Origin: a virus
DNA: 30,292 nucleotides
Strand: one strand, 5' to 3'
Virus record (IMG/VR): IMGVR_UViG_3300042307_000412
Coordinates: 1-30,292 of that record
Both the position numbers and the translations under genes were made by a program. Under the pieces are notes generated by a model. That model did no database searches. It was given only the letters and a program-made list of their open reading frames with translations, and had not been told where the DNA came from. Below are positions 17,504-24,595 of this stretch, piece after piece; positions within the stretch are counted from its first letter, which is position 1, and each line of letters opens with the position of its first letter.

Positions 17504-17931
17504 ATTTTTGTAATGTCGTTTATGTATTTTTCAATAAATTCTTCAAATCCTACGTTTAGATTTTCTTCAATTAGATCCATGTATCGCTGTTGTACTGCGC
17601 TAAGACTAATCCAATATTGTGGTCTAATACCAAATCTACCTTTTACGTATCGAGTAGCTGCGGGCATCTCAAATATAGATTTGTTATAAGAAGATTCATC
17701 ACGTTCTTGACCAGTACCATATATTGTGTAAATACCATAATTTAAAAAATCAAATGTAATCGAAGTTGTTTGCTTGTTTACATTTACTCTTAATGAATTT
17801 TTTAAATCAGATCTTCGACTAGAAAAAGGACTACGAGGATACTGTGGAACTTGACGTTTTAAATCACGTTCCATTTTCTCTTTTACTAATTCAAGAGTTT
17901 CAATAATTTTAGAATTAGCGTACTTATTCAT
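17500..17931 (-). CDS. Neck or tail-completion protein (HK97 gp10-like)
   Basis: A 143-residue protein starting at the ATG at 17931-17929, with a one-base overlap to the upstream stop (TAATG) and a four-base overlap to the next start. The N-terminus is a charged helix (IIETLELVKEKMERDLKRQV) followed by a motif common in gp10-like proteins, an R-rich segment before LKNSLRVNV, then beta strands around GIYTIYGTGQ. These proteins sit at the junction between head and tail. The gene order connector, gp10-like, terminator-like, chaperone is common in siphophages, although here gp10-like comes after the terminator-like gene. The assignment rests on pattern and place. Confidence 0.65.
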   Translation of the reverse strand: MNKYANSKIIETLELVKEKMERDLKRQVPQYPRSPFSSRRSDLKNSLRVNVNKQTTSITFDFLNYGIYTIYGTGQERDESSYNKSIFEMPAATRYVKGRFGIRPQYWISLSAVQQRYMDLIEENLNVGFEEFIEKYINDITKI

Positions 17932-18404
17932 TATGCAAAGATGATTGGATTGTTACATTGATCAAATGGTGACTTAGCTTCAATTGAAATTTGTGCAGTC
18001 CAACCAACAACAGAATTGTTAAAGCCTTCAAAGAAAGGAGTAGCTACAATTGGCAATTGCATATTATAATCCACGTTCTTCCATGTTGTCATTGTGTAAG
18101 CAGCTAAGATGTCTCGTAAGATTTCCATTGTTGATGAGTGTGTTCTTTCTTCGATATCAAGTTTGTCTTTTGCAAGATCGATAACTACTAAGTCAAAATC
18201 AAATTGTGTAGATCTACCGTCAAGCGTTGCTGGCTGAGGTATAATTTGAACGTATGGATATTTAGCCGATACGGGTTGATCATTGGTTGGTATCTCAATC
18301 ATCGATGCTGGACCTACTCTAAAGGTCTCAATTGCTGGATGTTGAGAGCAAATCGTTCTCATTTGTTGAACGACATCGCGGTACGTTTGTGCAATAACTG
18401 CCAT
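17931..18404 (-). CDS. Probable tail terminator protein
   Basis: A 157-residue protein starting at the ATG at 18404-18402, first gene behind late promoter L4. Features seen are an N-terminal helix (IAQTYRDVVQQMRTICSQ), a beta strand ending in KYPYVQIIPQ, and a segment of the form FDFDLVVIDLAKDK, which fits the strand-helix pattern of tail terminator or minor tail proteins of the gpU type. The next gene, overlapping by one base, is gp10-like. A head-closure protein is the alternative. No catalytic motif is visible. Confidence 0.6.
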   Translation of the reverse strand: MAVIAQTYRDVVQQMRTICSQHPAIETFRVGPASMIEIPTNDQPVSAKYPYVQIIPQPATLDGRSTQFDFDLVVIDLAKDKLDIEERTHSSTMEILRDILAAYTMTTWKNVDYNMQLPIVATPFFEGFNNSVVGWTAQISIEAKSPFDQCNNPIIFA

Positions 18405-18414
18405 TGTGTATGTA

Positions 18415-18448
18415 TTTTATTTTAAATATGTGAAATTGACATTTTGAA
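18415..18448 (-). promoter_or_regulatory. Late-type promoter for tail operon (L4)
   Basis: The minus strand reads TCAAA (18447-18443), 12 bases, CATATTTAA (18430-18422), then AATAAAAT. It fills most of the 47-base gap between the large terminase stop and the tail terminator gene. I see no terminator in this gap. Confidence 0.65.
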
Positions 18449-18451
18449 TTA

Positions 18452-19675
18452 CTAATCTGGTAGATATTTGTTAACACCCTTTCTAGTAAAAGCATAAGTG
18501 CCTATGTTTTCTTTGCTTAAAGCGTATCTAATAGCATCCATTGCGTGGTTATTTTGATCTTCAGGTTTGTCTGAGTTTCTTTTCCAGCAATAAAGTGCAT
18601 ACTCATCTAAGATATTAGTAGAGTTTTGATCTACAAAGACATCAAACTGTTTGATTTTATCAATACCATTACGAATACTATCAGCGCCTTTGTAGGCACC
18701 TTGTATTTTCCAACCTTTGCGTTTGAGTTCTTCAATAGATTTAGGTTCTGCAGAGTCTGCAATTATGTTGGCGTTCTTAGGTATACCTAATTTGAGCATA
18801 CGATCATGTATGTCCTCGTTAGTCAGGTTAGTCTCGTATATAAATTCCTTAAGATACAGTTTGCCATTGTGTTTGCGTACGCGTACGAGCGCTGCAGGAT
18901 CTGAGGCAAAACCAAAGTCTAAGCCCCAAGTTTCATCGATACCTTCAGGTGCTTCGCCTAATTGCCAATCAGTAAAGATACGACCAACAATACCTTCAGA
19001 CCATTGACCTAATACGTGGTGATTGTAGTATTCGACATCAATGTCTTTCATAGATTCCCACTCGATGATCTTTTTAGGATCTAAGTGTTCGACATTAATA
19101 TGATAAGTGGTGTGTATAAATTCATGATCATGTTGCCATTTAGGGTTAGGTTTGCCATCAACATACCACCTCGAGTGTATCCAATGTCTCTTAGTTGTTG
19201 GGTTAAAGAGGATAAGGATCTTACGATCAATTCCTTTGGTTCTAAATGAGTCATTAAGTTTAATAAACTCTTCTTCGGAAGGTAATTCTGTAGCTTCATC
19301 GATTAATAAGTGTGTTACTTTAGCAAGACCTTTACCTTTTGCTGTTTGAGTACCGTCTGCTAGTTTCATGGCATGGGTTAAGATCATGTTGCCATTTAGT
19401 TTGTTGGTAATCTCATCACCATCAATCTTAATGTATTGTTTGATGTTCCAATCTTCAGCCATATCAAGTATGTCTCTGTAGATTGAAGATTTAATGGACT
19501 TTTGAGTATAACGGGCAATAACACCTCTAAAGTAGTCATCGCCCATTAATTTAATTAGGAAATAAGCTGCCGCTTGAGTACTTTTACCTGATGCGCGCCC
19601 GCCTGAGATGAGAAAATAGGTCTTCTCACTATGAAAAAGTGGTCCATAAGGTTTAAGTATCTTAAATTCCTTCAA
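18452..19675 (-). CDS. terL: Terminase large subunit
   Basis: A 407-residue protein of the PBSX XtmB type. The N-terminal ATPase has Walker A at residues 24-33 (SGGRASGKST) and Walker B at 123-127 (LLIDE); the motif ILFNPTTKRHW follows at 154-165. The C-terminal RNase H-like nuclease has likely metal-binding aspartates D253 (WGLDFGFASDP), D307 (IIADSAEPKSIEE) and D380 (NNHAMDAIRYAL). It packages DNA into proheads and cuts it. The frame is closed upstream by a TAA three codons before a TTG at 19675-19673, and no ATG comes before the Walker A motif, so TTG is the likely start. It overlaps the preceding gene by 14 bases. Confidence 0.95.
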   Translation of the reverse strand: MKEFKILKPYGPLFHSEKTYFLISGGRASGKSTQAAAYFLIKLMGDDYFRGVIARYTQKSIKSSIYRDILDMAEDWNIKQYIKIDGDEITNKLNGNMILTHAMKLADGTQTAKGKGLAKVTHLLIDEATELPSEEEFIKLNDSFRTKGIDRKILILFNPTTKRHWIHSRWYVDGKPNPKWQHDHEFIHTTYHINVEHLDPKKIIEWESMKDIDVEYYNHHVLGQWSEGIVGRIFTDWQLGEAPEGIDETWGLDFGFASDPAALVRVRKHNGKLYLKEFIYETNLTNEDIHDRMLKLGIPKNANIIADSAEPKSIEELKRKGWKIQGAYKGADSIRNGIDKIKQFDVFVDQNSTNILDEYALYCWKRNSDKPEDQNNHAMDAIRYALSKENIGTYAFTRKGVNKYLPD

Positions 19676-19871
19676 TTGTTCTTAGTTCTTTTTTAAGTCT
19701 AGAAATGACTGTGTTTAAACAAGCACCACATGATGTGACTGCTCGCTTCTCACCAGTGACAGCATTGTAAACTGAGTACATTTCAACTCTTTCTGCTGGT
19801 GTGTATGCCTTTGGTTTCTCCATGATTGGCTTAAGTAGCATCAATCTGAGTGTAATTTCGTCTCTTGTCAT
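19662..19871 (-). CDS. Small CxxC protein next to terminase
   Basis: A 69-residue protein starting at the ATG at 19871-19869, one base into the upstream stop (TAATG) and overlapping the terminase start by 14 bases. The sequence holds a CGAC motif (TSCGACLNTVISRLKKEL) before a basic helix, and an N-terminal basic helix rich in Leu and Met. One or two Cys pairs are too few to claim a zinc finger, but the motif could bind metal or form a disulphide. The tight overlaps suggest translation coupled to the terminase. I know similar short proteins beside terminase genes only as hypothetical. Confidence 0.7.
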   Translation of the reverse strand: MTRDEITLRLMLLKPIMEKPKAYTPAERVEMYSVYNAVTGEKRAVTSCGACLNTVISRLKKELRTIEGI

Positions 19872-20071
19872 TAGTAGTTAATTATCTTTTCTATGATTAG
19901 TGTGATTGCGCCTGATGCAAACATAGCAGGTATAGACAACCAACCATATCCCATAGATAGCGCGACCAATAACACGGTCCACTGACTTGCACAAAAGCTA
20001 CAATTAAGTGGTTTTCGGTTTACGTTTACGCTTAACAGTATCGATAGAATCTGTAAGATCTTCAGATACAT
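19871..20071 (-). CDS. Small membrane protein with CxxC motif
   Basis: The coding potential here is a hydrophobic protein with LNCSFCASQW followed by two likely membrane helices (TVLLVALSMGYGWLSIPAMF, then SGAITLIIEKIINY). The open frame reaches back to an ATG at 20143, but that part overlaps the gene at 20004-20408 in another frame. The ATG at 20071 (MYLKILQILSILLSV) gives 66 residues and only 68 bases of overlap, so I prefer it. The Cys-x-x-Cys-x-x-x-Trp pattern recalls DUF1360-type small membrane proteins. Its role is unknown; a lysis-related or superinfection function is possible but not shown. Confidence 0.55.
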   Translation of the reverse strand: MYLKILQILSILLSVNVNRKPLNCSFCASQWTVLLVALSMGYGWLSIPAMFASGAITLIIEKIINY

Positions 20072-20408
20072 TTGGTTGTTCAGTAGGCTCGTCCATACGA
20101 GACTCGATAGCAACGACAGCATTAATAGTTTCTCCATCTTCAATTCTTGATTTTAAGGTTTCTTCTTCTACAATAGTAGCTTCAACATCTACGATGTTTT
20201 TTTCTTCTTCTAAGTGTGCATACAAGTGTTCAACACCATTAAGGATCTCAACCTTTACATCAGTACCGATGTTTAGTTTAGCTTGCCAAAATGCAATGTT
20301 TCTTTTAAATTTGTCTGCTGCTGAAACGTAAACTTTATCTAAGCCTTCAAAGCGCCATTCGATTCTGTTTTCGTCTACTTTTGTGTTGTTAATAATTTTG
20401 AATCCCAT
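20004..20408 (-). CDS. Hypothetical acidic protein
   Basis: A 134-residue protein starting at the ATG at 20408-20406. Residues 1-70 look folded (WRFEGLDKVYVSAADKF; FWQAKLNIGTDVKVEIL). The rest is acidic and probably disordered, with many Glu, Thr and Val, then a basic tail (VKRKRKPKTT). The last 68 bases overlap the next gene in a different frame. I do not recognise a family. It lies between the sigma-like gene and small genes leading to the large terminase. Confidence 0.7.
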   Translation of the reverse strand: MGFKIINNTKVDENRIEWRFEGLDKVYVSAADKFKRNIAFWQAKLNIGTDVKVEILNGVEHLYAHLEEEKNIVDVEATIVEEETLKSRIEDGETINAVVAIESRMDEPTEQPNVSEDLTDSIDTVKRKRKPKTT

Positions 20409-20431
20409 GATTATGTGTTTATTTTTATAGT

Positions 20432-20902
20432 TTATATATTCTTTTTTAAATAACGTCGAACTCTATTAATTGTCAATGAGATAGAGGTTCTAGGTATACC
20501 AGTTTCTCTGCTTAAACTAGAGTAGCTGTGATTACCTGCGGCAAAGAGTTTAAACAATTCTTTGTCATACCAATTAAGCTGATCTAATAACTTGTTGACC
20601 TTTTTTATATCAAGGTGTTCTTCTTCTGTTTCAGGTTTGTCGTGGAATTGAAGCTCTTCGTGTTGTTTGACAAATTGTTTGTAAAATGGACCAGTCTGAG
20701 ATCTGTGCTGAGTCATCATAATTCGGACACAATAAAACCTTGCGCCACCTGAATCGACTATATCTTGGATGTTTGCTTTAAGACTCATTTCTTCAATAGC
20801 ATAATGTAGTAAGTCATAACTAAGATCAGAGTTGCCTGTGATCTTGTGTGCAGCTTCTACGAGTGCTTTGTAGTCATGTTCTAAGAATTGGTTAAACGTC
20901 AA
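20432..20902 (-). CDS. Sigma-factor-like protein
   Basis: A 156-residue protein with the layout of a small sigma factor. Residues about 10-65 could be a region 2-like helical bundle (DLLHYAIEEM; FYCVRIMMTQHRS), and residues about 105-156 contain a clear helix-turn-helix of the region 4 type (WYDKELFKLFAAGNHSYSSL, then SRETGIPRTSISLTINRVRR). Such proteins would redirect host RNA polymerase. The frame has no upstream ATG, and TTG at 20902-20900 is the best start; it lies about 25 bases after the terminator at 20925-20958. The protein is a plausible reader of the late-type promoters. It could also be a simple DNA-binding regulator. Confidence 0.7.
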   Translation of the reverse strand: MTFNQFLEHDYKALVEAAHKITGNSDLSYDLLHYAIEEMSLKANIQDIVDSGGARFYCVRIMMTQHRSQTGPFYKQFVKQHEELQFHDKPETEEEHLDIKKVNKLLDQLNWYDKELFKLFAAGNHSYSSLSRETGIPRTSISLTINRVRRYLKKNI

Positions 20903-20924
20903 GAGAGTTACGATATTTTTAAAT

Positions 20925-20958
20925 AAAAAAAGGGCTAAGATATTTATCTCGCCCTTTT
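20925..20958 (-). terminator. Rho-independent terminator before sigma-like gene
   Basis: On the minus strand AAAGGGC pairs with GCCCTTT around a loop of about 15 bases (GAGATAAATATCTTA, itself able to pair further) and is followed by seven T residues. It lies after the stop of the gene at 20977-21279. Any transcript from late promoter L5 must read through it to reach the sigma-like gene and terminase, so termination is probably partial. Confidence 0.75.
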
Positions 20959-20976
20959 TACAATGAATTGATCCGC

Positions 20977-21279
20977 TTACTCTTCTTCTCTTGCGGGAAT
21001 TATAATCCTTAGTGGTGACTCTATTGTCATTTCAGTCTCTGTTTTCTTAGCGATAACAAAAGGACTAAGTTTGATTAAGAAATCTAATGCACCTTTAGGA
21101 TCTGTTTCAGCAGTACGTGATAACCAATCTTGAATGTTAGTCAGATTGTTATTGAGTAATTCTGTGTAAGCTACTTTAATTGCTTCAGTGGTTCTATTTG
21201 GAGTTCCAGTTGGTCTGCCATTTGGATTAGCAGATTCACCTTTAGTCCATTTAGGATTGCCTCTTTTCGGTGTTTCCAT
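20977..21279 (-). CDS. DUF5681-like protein, possible small terminase
   Basis: A 100-residue protein starting at the ATG at 21279-21277. The N-terminus (KRGNPKWTKGESANPNGRPT) is the Gly-Asn-Pro rich motif of DUF5681, seen in many phage and mobile-element proteins placed near terminase genes. The rest is a helical segment (TTEAIKVAYTELLNNNLTNI) and a beta-prone end. DNA-binding small terminase is the most likely role from place and type, since no other small terminase candidate exists in the packaging block. It is followed by a terminator, which is odd for a gene expected to be made with the large subunit. Confidence 0.65.
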   Translation of the reverse strand: METPKRGNPKWTKGESANPNGRPTGTPNRTTEAIKVAYTELLNNNLTNIQDWLSRTAETDPKGALDFLIKLSPFVIAKKTETEMTIESPLRIIIPAREEE

Positions 21280-21376
21280 TTTTGCTTAGGTATATTTGTA
21301 ATAGTTTTACATTGTGGGTTGTTTTGGGATACTCCCTTGACAACTTAACAGTTTTCTTTATAGTTTTATTATCCAT
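21251..21376 (-). CDS. Possible 41-residue ORF before DUF5681 gene
   Basis: An open frame from the ATG at 21376-21374 (MDNKTIKKTVKLSREYPKTT) to a TAA at 21251, overlapping the next gene start by 29 bases. It fills nearly all of the 126-base gap between the connector and the DUF5681-like gene. The sequence is basic, soluble-looking and not low-complexity. It could be a real small gene or chance; nothing is recognised. Confidence 0.4.
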   Translation of the reverse strand: MDNKTIKKTVKLSREYPKTTHNVKLLQIYLSKNGNTEKRQS

Positions 21377-21405
21377 AGGTTTTGAGTCTATTAGAAGCGC
21401 TCTAA

Positions 21406-22050
21406 TTAGTTAGTAGCCCAATCACCACAGCCCCAGCAAGTTGAGCCATCGTTGTTTTGGCCAGAGCCATATCCAGATGGTCGCGTTCCAGTTCCATAAG
21501 GATAGTTGCGATACTTACGCCAATTAAAAAACTGAGAGTTAGTTTGCAAACCACCAAAGTATGGAGTCTTTTTGTCTGGAGCTTGTCCGTCGATAGATCT
21601 TGCAGATGCATACGCTGGATACTGAGACAAATTATTAGCCAAATAAGTTTGCATTTGGTCCACATAAGACTCAGCAACTTCTCTTACTTGGGTTTGTAAG
21701 AACTTAAGCTCATCTAAACCAATTGAACCTGCGTTCTCTTGTGTAGGACTTAAGATCGATTTGTTAAAGATCTTGTACTTTAAGAATGGAAGTGCGTGAT
21801 ACATTCCGTAATTACATAAGATTGAACCAATGTAGTTATCGAGTAACCATCTGTTAGGTGATGAGATTGTGCCTGCTGTAATTTGGTCTTTTAACTGATT
21901 GTAAAAAGTTTGACCTAAATAGTTAAGCATGTAAATATCTTGTGCCTGTAAAATGTACGGGCTTAAATCTTCAGGGCTCACTGACTCATGAATTGAAGTA
22001 TATGATTTGATTTTCTCTTCTGAGATGAAGAGCACATTATATGCTGACAT
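21406..22050 (-). CDS. Head-tail connector protein (DUF6712-like)
   Basis: A 214-residue protein starting at the ATG at 22050-22048, directly after the portal gene in the same operon. The helical first part (MSAYNVLFISEEKIKSYTSI; LSPYILQAQDIYMLNYLGQT) is like DUF6712 connectors, which sit under the portal and resemble gp6 of HK97. The C-terminal 60 residues are Gly/Tyr/Asn-rich (GGLQTNSQFFNWRKYRNYPY, then GWATN-like end) and contain CWGCG. The gene place between portal and terminase module agrees. I name the family from memory of its pattern. Confidence 0.75.
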   Translation of the reverse strand: MSAYNVLFISEEKIKSYTSIHESVSPEDLSPYILQAQDIYMLNYLGQTFYNQLKDQITAGTISSPNRWLLDNYIGSILCNYGMYHALPFLKYKIFNKSILSPTQENAGSIGLDELKFLQTQVREVAESYVDQMQTYLANNLSQYPAYASARSIDGQAPDKKTPYFGGLQTNSQFFNWRKYRNYPYGTGTRPSGYGSGQNNDGSTCWGCGDWATN

Positions 22051-22069
22051 AGTTGTTAATATTTTTAGT

Positions 22070-23221
22070 TTACTCTACTGCGATTGTATTTTCAGTTGCT
22101 TCAAAAATCTTATTAGGTTCTATGTACAACTCAACATCTTTTCTACCCATTTCATACATGATCTTGTCAAATACTTTAAGCATTTGCTTTTGAATTGGTT
22201 TAATAACTGTTGATGTAAAGTGGGCATACGCTGTCTCTATCTCGTCTTTGTTACTTCCAAGTCCTGTGCCGCCTTCGTGGTAAAGTCCTAGTAATAAAGG
22301 TGATGTAATTCTGTGTGCTGATAAGATTCTTGATGTGATTCTAGATTCTAAGGCCACATAGTATTGGTCGTTAGCTGATTGAATTGGCGTTATGGTTGGC
22401 TCGTGATCTTTATCTTGAGAAAAAGCGATGAACGCCTTTCCAGCATTCTCTGAACCTCTAAAGGCCATTGTAATTTCATCGTAGATTTCTTCTCTACTTT
22501 CGGGATCTGGGATGCCATTATTAAGTCCAATGAAGAGCGAAGGATTCATGCCATTTGCTAGGTTTGAAATATGGAACTTTGAAACTTCGATGTCAATCTG
22601 AATATCGTTTTGTCCACCTACGTATGATGGCAATGGATAGAACAAATTCCCAGGTTCGTAATCCATAAAATAAAATATTTGAGATGGATGTGTTTCAGAT
22701 TTCTTAGGATCATAAGCTGCGTACTCAATTGGTCTTTGCTTTTTCCATAAAGCCCAATCTGATGAGTAGTAGTAGTATTCTGGTCCATCGCATTCAACAA
22801 CGTGTACACCAGATCTTACTTTGGTAAAGTCAGCATGGTAAAACTCAGCGACTTCGGTACCTTCGTTATTCCAAATAACATTCAATGCAAATCCACCAAA
22901 CGTAATGTAATCTAAGGCAACCTTTTCAAACACATCATTCCAAGATTCTTTGGCATTGGCTCTCTTTAGCAAGTAGTTCATCTCAGGATTAATAGTCTTA
23001 AGGCCTTGACCTAATACACCATCTACTTTAGATTGGATTGCTGTGCGGTTCATTGCTGACTTCATAAATAGACTAGCAACAAATTGAGGGTATAAGTTAT
23101 CGCTCCCGTATTCGATCCATTTACGACCAGCTCTTTCAATAAAAAGAGGTAATTGTACTTCAATACGGTCCACATTAAATGAAAAGTGGTTAGCGTTTGT
23201 TGATTTTGGTTTGTTTTCCAT
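22070..23221 (-). CDS. Portal protein
   Basis: A 383-residue protein starting at the ATG at 23221-23219, first gene behind late promoter L5. It has the pattern of phage portals: an N-terminal extension, an alpha-beta segment (SAMNRTAIQSKVDGVLGQGL; RANAKESWNDVFEKVALDYI; TFGGFALNVIWNNEGTEVAE), a beta-rich middle with PGNLFYPLPSYVGG, and a C-terminal helical stem with IGLNNGIPDPESREEI and SRILSAHRITSPLLLGL. The portal is the dodecameric channel at one capsid vertex through which terminase drives DNA. At 383 residues it is at the short end of portal lengths. Confidence 0.88.
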   Translation of the reverse strand: MENKPKSTNANHFSFNVDRIEVQLPLFIERAGRKWIEYGSDNLYPQFVASLFMKSAMNRTAIQSKVDGVLGQGLKTINPEMNYLLKRANAKESWNDVFEKVALDYITFGGFALNVIWNNEGTEVAEFYHADFTKVRSGVHVVECDGPEYYYYSSDWALWKKQRPIEYAAYDPKKSETHPSQIFYFMDYEPGNLFYPLPSYVGGQNDIQIDIEVSKFHISNLANGMNPSLFIGLNNGIPDPESREEIYDEITMAFRGSENAGKAFIAFSQDKDHEPTITPIQSANDQYYVALESRITSRILSAHRITSPLLLGLYHEGGTGLGSNKDEIETAYAHFTSTVIKPIQKQMLKVFDKIMYEMGRKDVELYIEPNKIFEATENTIAVE

Positions 23222-23239
23222 ATACTAATGGGTATTATC

Positions 23240-23272
23240 TTTTACTTAAATATAAAAATGTTGAGATTTGAC
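23240..23272 (-). promoter_or_regulatory. Late-type promoter for portal-terminase operon (L5)
   Basis: The minus strand reads TCAAA (23271-23267), 12 bases, TATATTTAA (23254-23246), then GTAAAAG. It begins in the stop region of the upstream gene (23275) and sits about 20 bases before the portal ATG. Confidence 0.65.
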
Positions 23273-23274
23273 AA

Positions 23275-23535
23275 TTAATCTTCAATGGTTATGTCATAGC
23301 GCTCAGCTGCATCAAGAATTGCTTGGACCATTTCATAGCATTCGCGTTCTTTGTAGCCTCTGTAAAATATATGAAGCACCTCTTCGAACTCATAGTCATC
23401 TTCATCTTTGTGTAGAGCTGAGTTCATTTCGTCAACCCACTCTTGTGTATGAAGCATGATGGCATCTTGCGCAATTCGTTTGGCATGTTGACTCATTGTA
23501 AAGTAGTCATTCATTGCGATCTCGACGCCTCTCAT
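23275..23535 (-). CDS. Hypothetical small acidic protein
   Basis: An 86-residue protein starting at the ATG at 23535-23533, four bases after the stop of the upstream gene. It is acidic and helical (MSQHAKRIAQDAIMLHTQEW; HKDEDDYEFEEVLHIFYRGY), with no membrane segment. I recognise no family. It is the last gene of the early or middle block, just before the late promoter of the portal operon; it could be an anti-host factor or regulator, but nothing in the sequence shows this. Confidence 0.65.
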   Translation of the reverse strand: MRGVEIAMNDYFTMSQHAKRIAQDAIMLHTQEWVDEMNSALHKDEDDYEFEEVLHIFYRGYKERECYEMVQAILDAAERYDITIED

Positions 23536-23538
23536 AGT

Positions 23539-24030
23539 TTAGTTGAGTTCTCTTTTCTGATCGTAGTCTAATATACCTAAACAACAACCGTACACTTTGC
23601 CATTACGACCAGCGACTAGATATTTATCGAAGGTCTTTGTGTTTTCGTCTTCAAATTTGTGACCAGCGGTTCGACCTAACAAATACCAGTAGGCTTTGAT
23701 TGCTGCTTCGTCTGTGATCTCTATTTCACACCATGGGTTTTTATACATCCAATTAGGTGTTATGTACCAAGTTTGATCATCGACTTCTACGCCTTTAATT
23801 AAACCATTAAAGGGTTCGAGTAATTTATCAAGTCCTATGTTAGATAATCGGCGGTCATTTACATTCTTATTTTGGTTTAATAGCATTCTCAGATCCATTG
23901 AGTAGAACCGATAAGAACTGCCTTTGCCAAAATATTTGTTGATTCTACTGAGCAATTCTACAAATACCAATTGATGGTCATTTAAGTCTAGTAATGTGAA
24001 TATGGTTGGTACTTCGAATTTAGTCTTCAT
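23539..24030 (-). CDS. Hypothetical protein between HNH gene and portal operon
   Basis: A 163-residue protein starting at the ATG at 24030-24028. Helical N-terminal half (FTLLDLNDHQLVFVELLSRI; LDKLLEPFNGLIKG), then a beta-rich segment with WYITPNWMYKNPW, and an end with three Cys and Gly residues near GRNGKVYGCCLGI. The first half could hold a winged helix of the replication-initiator kind, but the match is too weak to name. It sits in the block with the replication protein and the probable origin. Confidence 0.65.
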   Translation of the reverse strand: MKTKFEVPTIFTLLDLNDHQLVFVELLSRINKYFGKGSSYRFYSMDLRMLLNQNKNVNDRRLSNIGLDKLLEPFNGLIKGVEVDDQTWYITPNWMYKNPWCEIEITDEAAIKAYWYLLGRTAGHKFEDENTKTFDKYLVAGRNGKVYGCCLGILDYDQKRELN

Positions 24031-24078
24031 TTTAGTTTATCTTTAAGTATCTATCAGATTTTGATTTCGTCATGTTTT

Positions 24079-24507
24079 TTACAATATTGGTCTAGTTTGA
24101 TACTTAGACCATGCTATGTTACTGACATGATTATTCTTAACATCTTTGTCAATGTGAATTACGATTTGATGGTTGTTGGGATTTTCCAAGAAATTCTCAG
24201 CCACTAATCTGTGTATGTACTCACCAGTTGGAAGACATGGATACCTTTTGCCATTCTTGCCACCTTTTTCATAATAAGGCATATATTTAATTGTGACTTG
24301 ACCAGGATTCTTGATCTTACTAAAGATATGATTAGACTCTTCGTGAGTGACTACAGTTGTCTCCACTTTAACATTGCCATGATCTGATATAAACCATCGA
24401 CTAGTTTGATAAAGTGCATTAGGACTGTCGGGAATCCAAACGTTTGTTTTTCTGTAGTAAGGATTCGTCTTGAATAGTTTCCAAGTTTCTGTGTGTGTTG
24501 TGTTCAT
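24079..24507 (-). CDS. HNH endonuclease (NUMOD4-HNH type)
   Basis: A 142-residue protein starting at the ATG at 24507-24505. The second half carries the HNH signature EYIHRLVAENFLENPNNHQI followed by VIHIDKDVKNNHVSNIAWS, which fits the HNH_3 pattern in which the H, N and second N coordinate one metal ion. The N-terminal half (WIPDSPNALYQTSRWFISDHG) resembles the NUMOD4 DNA-binding motif. Free-standing enzymes of this class nick or cut DNA and often act as homing endonucleases in phage genomes. It is followed by the 163-residue gene. A 58-residue open frame overlaps its start. Confidence 0.8.
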   Translation of the reverse strand: MNTTHTETWKLFKTNPYYRKTNVWIPDSPNALYQTSRWFISDHGNVKVETTVVTHEESNHIFSKIKNPGQVTIKYMPYYEKGGKNGKRYPCLPTGEYIHRLVAENFLENPNNHQIVIHIDKDVKNNHVSNIAWSKYQTRPIL

Positions 24508-24595
24508 TTTCTGTTTGTTTATTTAAATTTGCAAATATGTCTGCCTCTTTGGTCAGACCTTTTACTGCGTGGTGTTTTTTGTATTTCTTTTTCAT
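24419..24595 (-). CDS. Possible 58-residue ORF overlapping the HNH gene
   Basis: An open frame from the ATG at 24595-24593 to a TAA at 24419 (MKKKYKKHHAVKGLTKEADI start). Its second half overlaps the HNH gene in another frame. The N-terminal half reads like a small basic protein, and the leader is A/T-rich. It may be a real small gene, a remnant of a gene interrupted when the HNH gene arrived, or chance. The evidence is limited to the open frame. Confidence 0.35.
   Translation of the reverse strand: MKKKYKKHHAVKGLTKEADIFANLNKQTENEHNTHRNLETIQDESLLQKNKRLDSRQS

Noticed and set aside
24031-24078. Possible late promoter before the 163-residue gene
   Set aside because: TCAAA and TACTTAAAG are present, but the spacing is four bases shorter than in the five accepted sites.
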